The notes under the pieces are model-generated. The model ran no database searches. It worked only from the letters and a program-made list of their open reading frames with translations, and had not been told where the DNA came from. Below are positions 29,380-33,683 of a stretch of 33,683 nucleotides of DNA, piece after piece (the stretch's first letter is position 1; the number at the start of each line of letters is the position of its first letter). The DNA is taken from NCBI GenBank assembly GCA_018302125.1, contig JAGWAC010000001.1:1-33683 (forward strand), written 5' to 3'. Both the position numbers and the translations under genes were made by a program. The DNA comes from Candidatus Woesearchaeota archaeon (GTDB taxonomy: Archaea; Nanobdellota; Nanobdellia; SCGC-AAA011-G17; JACPIM01).

Positions 29380-30870
29380 TTACTTTGACAACTCATACCT
29401 CAAAATAGCAGCCACACTTCCAAGGTCTTTCAATTGTTTTCCTTCTCTTGTATCAGTAGAAATTAGCTGTATTTTTGCCCCAGTTTTCTCACATAAGCTT
29501 TCAAGTTCTTCAATTCCATTTTCATCATAGTCCTCACTAACTAAAACAACCTCAACAGCACCTATGTCAAGGGCTTCTTTAACCTCTTTTGCACCATAAA
29601 CAACTTTATTTGGTTCCTTGCCCAATTTTTCGAAAAACCTTGTCATAATAATTCTTTCCTGGACAATTATTTCATTGGCAAGTAAATCATGACTTCTTTC
29701 AACTAGGTCATGTAGCCCAGACTCATCAGTATAAGTAATATCCTTTATGCCAATTATTTTTTTTCTGATTTCATTGTTCAGGTATTCTACAAATTCCTCT
29801 TTAGTAGGGCCAGGGCCGCCCAAGATTATGCCTTTCATCTCTTTTTTTCCTAAAAATTCTTTATTAAGAATATCGCTTATCCTATAATAAAATTCTTTTG
29901 CAGCTTCTTCTCTTAATCTTGCGAACCTATTTGATGAATTATGAACTAATATACCATTTGCAAAAAAGTTGCCAGAAGAAGTTTCTAAATCTACCAAGTC
30001 TAAATTAGTCGCTCTATTAATTATTTTATTGATTGGTTCATTTTCAAGTTTATCATTAAATAGTACAGATTTTTCAGATAAATTTCTTGCTGAAGTTTCA
30101 ACTAATTTATTTTTATCAATAATAAAAAAAGTATGATCTAATGAAGAGCTAATAGATTTATTATTTTCTGTTAAAATTTCTATTATAGAGGGTTCTTTCT
30201 TTGTCCATTTATTAGTGCATTTTGCAAAAATTATTTTTTTATTGCTTATATCAAATGCTTTTATTTCATCACTAATTTTTACTTCTTTTATTTTTATTAT
30301 TTCTTTTTTAGTTTCTACTAAAGTATCCGGAGTATGACATTGTCCTCCAGCCCTCGTTTTTCCCGGAACACCGGATGTAATATATTCAACCATCTTAATA
30401 CTGGTTCCTCGTAAAATTCCAATTGCACATTCTCTCTTGTCCATGACAACTAATCCATAAACCTCTCTATGCTCCATCATGTCTTTTAATAAGTCTAAAT
30501 AAAAAGTCTGGTCACATCTGTAAATTTTAACTTTCAAAGGTTCTGGGGGCTCAATGCTGTAAACCTGTATATCTACTTTATTATCAACTTTAGAAACATC
30601 TCCGGCAAAAACAACTAATCCATTTTCAGGTGTTTTCTTAAATAATTGCAAATGCTTTACAATTCTCTCTAAACTATCAGTAACATTTGCCCTTGTTCTT
30701 GCATCTTTAATATTGGAAGCAGTTCCTTGTTCTTGTTTTAAATGCCCGATTATTTTTACTAATTCATATCCAGCAGGGATGTAAACAGAAACTAATTCAG
30801 TATGTCTTCCCCTGACTACGGCTAGTGTATTTACAAATTTTTTTAACCTTTGTTTTGTCTTTAAGTCCAT
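29380..30870 (-). CDS. prf1: Peptide chain release factor aRF1, interrupted by a mini-intein
   Basis: The 496-residue precursor carries 362 residues of aRF1, which recognises all three stop codons and triggers peptide release. The stop-codon loop reads TASNIKD (50-56), with D in place of S of the common NIKS. The YxCxxxF motif is YRCDQTF (117-123), and the catalytic GGQ is at 175-177. The intein starts at the very next residue; splicing joins GGQ to SSNRFARLREEA. Domain 3 runs directly from VVLVSEDYD to ENGIEELESLCEKTG, so the minidomain found in longer aRF1/eRF1 proteins is absent. That explains the short host length (typical forms exceed 400). It lies one base after valS, so the two are one transcript. 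Confidence 0.95.
   Translation of the reverse strand: MDLKTKQRLKKFVNTLAVVRGRHTELVSVYIPAGYELVKIIGHLKQEQGTASNIKDARTRANVTDSLERIVKHLQLFKKTPENGLVVFAGDVSKVDNKVDIQVYSIEPPEPLKVKIYRCDQTFYLDLLKDMMEHREVYGLVVMDKRECAIGILRGTSIKMVEYITSGVPGKTRAGGQCHTPDTLVETKKEIIKIKEVKISDEIKAFDISNKKIIFAKCTNKWTKKEPSIIEILTENNKSISSSLDHTFFIIDKNKLVETSARNLSEKSVLFNDKLENEPINKIINRATNLDLVDLETSSGNFFANGILVHNSSNRFARLREEAAKEFYYRISDILNKEFLGKKEMKGIILGGPGPTKEEFVEYLNNEIRKKIIGIKDITYTDESGLHDLVERSHDLLANEIIVQERIIMTRFFEKLGKEPNKVVYGAKEVKEALDIGAVEVVLVSEDYDENGIEELESLCEKTGAKIQLISTDTREGKQLKDLGSVAAILRYELSK
29938..30339 (-). mobile_element. Mini-intein (134 residues) after the GGQ motif of aRF1
   Basis: The intein runs from C178 (CHTPDTLVET, residue 1 Cys) to N311 (ending GILVHN), with S312 as the +1 nucleophile. 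Block B is SSSLDHTFFI with the conserved His. Blocks F and G are VDLETSSGNFFANGILVHN, with the penultimate His and terminal Asn. No LAGLIDADG or HNH motif is present and the length equals the bare splicing domain, so it cannot home on its own. All splicing residues are intact. Confidence 0.93.
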
Positions 30871-30871
30871 T

Positions 30872-33256
30872 TTATAATTCCAGTTTTATTTCTTTGCCAA
30901 ATTCCAATTTTTGTATTTTATGAGTATTTATTATATCTTTTTCAATAATCCTGAACTTAACTGGAATTATTGCTTTTTTAATTTCTGCATTTAAAGGTTT
31001 ATTATTGCTTTTTTTATAATTCCATATCTGGCTATTTAGTTCCATAATTGATTCGGAATCAATATCAACTTCTTTTATTTTTTCTGTTGTTGGGAATTTT
31101 TCTAAATGGATATTTTTATTTTTCCAATCTTTGTACAATCTATATGTAATAAGGGGGTTTATTGGAGCCAAAATCTTTAATATCTTGTCTAAAGAATAAT
31201 ATAATGTGAAAATGGCTGATTCTTGTTCTTCTTTTGTGAATTTTTTATCTGGATTATAAGCACGAGCTTTTACTAATTCTATGTAATGAGATGCAAAAAG
31301 TTCCCATAAGAAATTTTTTAATTTTATTGCTGGATTATGGAAATCATAACTTTTATAGTTATTTCTGGCAAGAGCAATTATTTTATTTAATTCATTTATT
31401 ACTATCCTATCTAAAATTTCTAATTTTTTAGGTTTTTTTGTTTCATTAAACAGAAAAATAAATTTAGAAATATTTAGTAATTTTGTAATTGTTTTATTTG
31501 CACCTTCTATTCTGTCTAATGAACATCTAAAATCTGTTTTCTCTAAATTTCCTTCGATTGCTGCCCAAAGTCTAAATGGCTCTGCTCCAAATTTGTCAAG
31601 AATTACTTTTGGATCAATAACATTGCCTAAAGATTTAGACATTTTTCGCCCGCTTTCATCTACAATGTGATAATTAACCCAATGATCTTTAAATACAACT
31701 TTATTAGTCAATTGATAACAACGTAAAAGAGTATAATACCCCCATGTCCTTACAATCTCTTTTCCAGAAGGTCTTAAAGTACATGGAAATGCCTTTTTAA
31801 AAAATTCATTATCGCGTTCATACATCAAAATATATAACGGAGATATTGAGGAATCAAACCATGTATCGAAAACTCTTGTTTCTCCTGTAAATTTTTTAGA
31901 TTGGCATTTTGGACATTCTTTTATCGGGAGATCTGATTTCCAGGGTTGATAGTATTTTCCTTTTTTAGGCAAAATAACTTCAGAACAATTTTGACAGTAC
32001 CAAAGAGGGATTTCAGTAGCATAATATCTTCTTCTTGAAATCGGCCAATCTATTGAAACTGACTCAATCCAATTTAATAAAATATTTCGAGATTCAGGAG
32101 AAAAGAAATCAACTTTATTAGCAACTTCCTTCATTTTATCTTTGAAATCTAATTGTTTGAGATAAAATTCTTTCATAGAAATAAATTCTATTTCTGCTCC
32201 GCTGCGTTCGGAAATTGGTGTTCTATGAGAAATGGTTGTTTGTTTTAATATTAGAGTTTCAATTTTTAATTTTTCAATTATTTTCTCTCTTGCTTCTTTT
32301 ACTTTTAATCCTTTTAAAAAACCAGAATGATGATTCATTCTTCCATCTTTTTCAATTGCTATAACTGGGTCTAAGTTCATTTCTCTAAAAAATCTTATAT
32401 CTGATAAATCTCCAGCAGAACACATCATAACTAATCCAGTTCCCTTGTCTATTTGTGCTAATGGGTGTGGAATTATTTTTACTTCTTTATTATAAATTGG
32501 AGTTATTGCTGTTTTATTTTTTAGATGAAAATATCTTTTGTCTTCTGGGTTGTAAATAATCATAGCACATGTACATATAAGTTCTGATCTTGTTGTACCT
32601 ATGATTATTTCTTCATTTGTCTCTTTAACTTTAAATTTTATTTCATTAAATAATGTTGGAATATCTTCATAATTTATTTCAGAATCAGCTAATGTTGTTT
32701 GTAATTTTGGATCCCAATTATTTATTCTTTCATCCTCATAAATTAAGCCCTTATTCCATAAATCAATAAATGTACCTTGAGTCAAAGTTCTATAATTTTC
32801 AGAATCTGTTTCATAAACTTCTCCAATTTTTTCTCCCTTTTCAAAAGAATTGAAACTTATGCCTAATCTTAGAAAAGAATCTATAGTTGCTGTTCCTGCT
32901 TCATCTAATAATTTTTTACATAATTCTAAAAATTTTTCTCTAGGAGTTTCTGTTAATTTTATATTAAATTTTTTTTCTGTTGCTATTTCTATTGGCAATC
33001 CATTTTTATCTAAACCTAATGGGAATAAAACTTCTTGTCCGATCATTCTTCTAAAACGAGCAAACATATCCATAAGAACATAAGTTGTTGCTTGTCCAAT
33101 ATGTACTGGTGTATTTATATAAGGAGGAGGGGTATCTATTGAAAATATTTTTTTCTTTGAATTTTTATTAAATTTGTATACTTTTTCTTTTTTCCATAAT
33201 TCGTATACTTCTTTTTCTAATTCTTTTGTCCAACGCTTTATCTCTGATTTTATCAT
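30872..33256 (-). CDS. valS: Valyl-tRNA synthetase
   Basis: A 794-residue class I synthetase that charges tRNA-Val, one of whose genes is in this window. The catalytic HIGH site reads HIGQ (52-55, in PPPYINTPVHIGQA), followed by GLDKNGLPIE typical of archaeal ValRS. The editing domain shows GTTRSELICTCAM (220-232) and a KGTGLVMMCSAGDLSDI block. Two zinc knuckles are CQNC (421-424) and CPKC (448-451). DTWFDSSISP and KMSKS (538-542) complete the core. It is shorter than bacterial ValRS and lacks the C-terminal coiled coil. IleRS is the alternative, but the DTWFxSS and NGLP contexts favour valine. A TATA-like run lies about 30 bp upstream. Confidence 0.92.
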   Translation of the reverse strand: MIKSEIKRWTKELEKEVYELWKKEKVYKFNKNSKKKIFSIDTPPPYINTPVHIGQATTYVLMDMFARFRRMIGQEVLFPLGLDKNGLPIEIATEKKFNIKLTETPREKFLELCKKLLDEAGTATIDSFLRLGISFNSFEKGEKIGEVYETDSENYRTLTQGTFIDLWNKGLIYEDERINNWDPKLQTTLADSEINYEDIPTLFNEIKFKVKETNEEIIIGTTRSELICTCAMIIYNPEDKRYFHLKNKTAITPIYNKEVKIIPHPLAQIDKGTGLVMMCSAGDLSDIRFFREMNLDPVIAIEKDGRMNHHSGFLKGLKVKEAREKIIEKLKIETLILKQTTISHRTPISERSGAEIEFISMKEFYLKQLDFKDKMKEVANKVDFFSPESRNILLNWIESVSIDWPISRRRYYATEIPLWYCQNCSEVILPKKGKYYQPWKSDLPIKECPKCQSKKFTGETRVFDTWFDSSISPLYILMYERDNEFFKKAFPCTLRPSGKEIVRTWGYYTLLRCYQLTNKVVFKDHWVNYHIVDESGRKMSKSLGNVIDPKVILDKFGAEPFRLWAAIEGNLEKTDFRCSLDRIEGANKTITKLLNISKFIFLFNETKKPKKLEILDRIVINELNKIIALARNNYKSYDFHNPAIKLKNFLWELFASHYIELVKARAYNPDKKFTKEEQESAIFTLYYSLDKILKILAPINPLITYRLYKDWKNKNIHLEKFPTTEKIKEVDIDSESIMELNSQIWNYKKSNNKPLNAEIKKAIIPVKFRIIEKDIINTHKIQKLEFGKEIKLEL

Positions 33257-33368
33257 TCTTTTTTCCTTATATAGATGACATTTATATAATTATTTATCTC
33301 TGCTTTTCAAGGGGGCCGCACAGAGCCTGAAAGAAAATAATATAAACAAAAAGAATTTAGAAATTCTT

Positions 33369-33449
33369 ATGCCAAAACCAAAAAGAGTAAGTAAGCCAAA
33401 AAAGAAGATGGCTAAAAAAAGAGAAGAAAAAGTCTGCAGATTTTGTTAA
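33369..33449 (+). CDS. 26-residue basic peptide ending in CxxC
   Basis: The frame reads MPKPKRVSKPKKKMAKKR, then EEKVCRFC, followed by TAA. It is small, but TATAAA at 33341-33346 is centred about 26 bp upstream, the leaderless spacing used by real genes here. A lone C-x2-C at the end could be half of a zinc knuckle, so it may be the truncated N-terminus of a longer zinc-binding or ribosomal-type protein. Function is unknown. Confidence 0.4.
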   Translation: MPKPKRVSKPKKKMAKKREEKVCRFC

Positions 33450-33455
33450 TTTATA

Positions 33456-33530
33456 ATGATTAATTTCAGAATAGCTGTAAAATCATTTATTATAAATAAT
33501 GAAAATAAGCTTCTATTACTTAAAAGTACT
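33456..33530 (+). pseudogene. Truncated Nudix-like N-terminus
   Basis: From the ATG at 33456 the frame reads MINFRIAVKSFIINNENKLL, then LLKS, which looks like the first two strands of a Nudix hydrolase (family members often open F.IAVKAFI....LLLLKR). After about residue 25 the sequence becomes non-coding-like and runs into the promoter of the next gene; the Nudix box is missing. It is probably a fragment left after a deletion or insertion. Confidence 0.35.
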
Positions 33531-33550
33531 ATAAACATAATAAATATATT

Positions 33551-33578
33551 TGTATACAAGTTACCGCATATGTATACA
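33551..33578. promoter_or_regulatory. Paired TGTATACA palindromes before the RHH gene
   Basis: The perfect 8-bp palindrome TGTATACA occurs at 33551-33558 and 33571-33578, exactly 20 bp apart (about two helical turns). The second ends one base before the ATG at 33580, and the first abuts a TATA-like AAATATATTT. The geometry suits autoregulation by the ribbon-helix-helix protein encoded just downstream. Confidence 0.6.
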
Positions 33579-33579
33579 C

Positions 33580-33683
33580 ATGGCAGAAACTGTATCAGTA
33601 AGAATATCAGAAGAAGATCTTAAAAAGATAAAACAAATATCAAAATATGGAAAAACCTCTAAATCAGAAGTACTCAGAGAAGT
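33580..33683 (+). CDS. Ribbon-helix-helix DNA-binding protein, antitoxin-like (partial)
   Basis: Only the first 34 codons are in the window. MAETVSVRISEEDLKKIKQI is a classic RHH beginning: a strand carrying the DNA-contacting residues, then helix 1, then SKYGKTSKSEVLRE as the turn and helix 2. Such short proteins are usually VapB/RelB-type antitoxins or CopG-like regulators. A toxin gene, if any, would lie beyond the right edge. The paired palindrome upstream fits self-repression. Confidence 0.7.
   Translation, partial: MAETVSVRISEEDLKKIKQISKYGKTSKSEVLRE

Noticed and set aside
29380-30870. Stop-codon reassignment suggested by NIKD
   Set aside because: TAA, TAG and TGA all end conserved proteins at their expected C-termini in this window.
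1-33683. CRISPR array, insertion sequence, prophage or replication origin
   Set aside because: No regularly spaced direct repeats, no transposase or integrase gene, and no origin-like repeat cluster or Orc1/Cdc6 gene are visible.

Overview
The window is a strongly AT-rich, gene-dense piece of an archaeal chromosome. The domain is certain: it carries archaeal or eukaryote-type ribosomal proteins (S6e, L35Ae, uL16/L10e, L18e, L21e), RNA polymerase subunits D, F and N, aIF5B, aRF1, the 3'-end nuclease aCPSF1/FttA, an archaeal proteasome beta subunit and a class I CCA-adding enzyme. Short compact proteins, tiny spacers, leaderless genes and several families I associate with DPANN genomes point to a Pacearchaeota/Woesearchaeota-type lineage. 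That last step is inference.

Layout. 1-3.8 kb: rpoN, two tiny proteins, a TrmB-type regulator, and a dehydrogenase-like gene coupled to a methyltransferase gene. 3.9-9.1 kb: aIF5B and S6e on the plus strand, then a minus-strand run of a double nucleotidyltransferase protein, L35Ae, uL16 and a frameshifted membrane protein. 9.2-14.9 kb: an Mth938-fold protein, tRNA-Val and tRNA-Gly flanking a dead VKOR gene, MTA phosphorylase, a DUF167 protein, an RNA m5C methyltransferase, CCA transferase, a DUF1653 protein and proteasome beta. 14.9-18.4 kb: aCPSF1 split by a 515-residue intein. 18.8-24.6 kb: one minus-strand translation/transcription block, L21e-rpoF-DUF655-uS13-uS4-uS11-unknown-rpoD-L18e-uL13-uS9. 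24.6-28.4 kb: a METTL5-like methyltransferase, aMBF1, a broken thioredoxin-fold membrane gene and two divergent GT2 glycosyltransferases. 28.5-33.7 kb: scpB, aRF1 with a 134-residue mini-intein placed right after GGQ, ValRS, then small ORFs and a ribbon-helix-helix gene cut by the window edge.

Control. Many genes have a TATA-like octamer centred about 26-30 bp before the ATG and no Shine-Dalgarno, as expected of leaderless archaeal transcripts. A few internal genes carry a clear Shine-Dalgarno. The two GT2 genes share one palindromic TATA box.

The most unusual content: (i) two inteins inside the catalytic motifs of a transcription-termination nuclease and a translation-termination factor; (ii) a dispersed AT-rich palindrome that fills many intercistronic spacers and also makes up most of the tRNA-Gly intron; (iii) a 14-nt insertion in the D-loop of tRNA-Val; (iv) several decayed small genes, including both a VKOR and a thioredoxin-fold membrane protein, while the housekeeping genes around them are intact.
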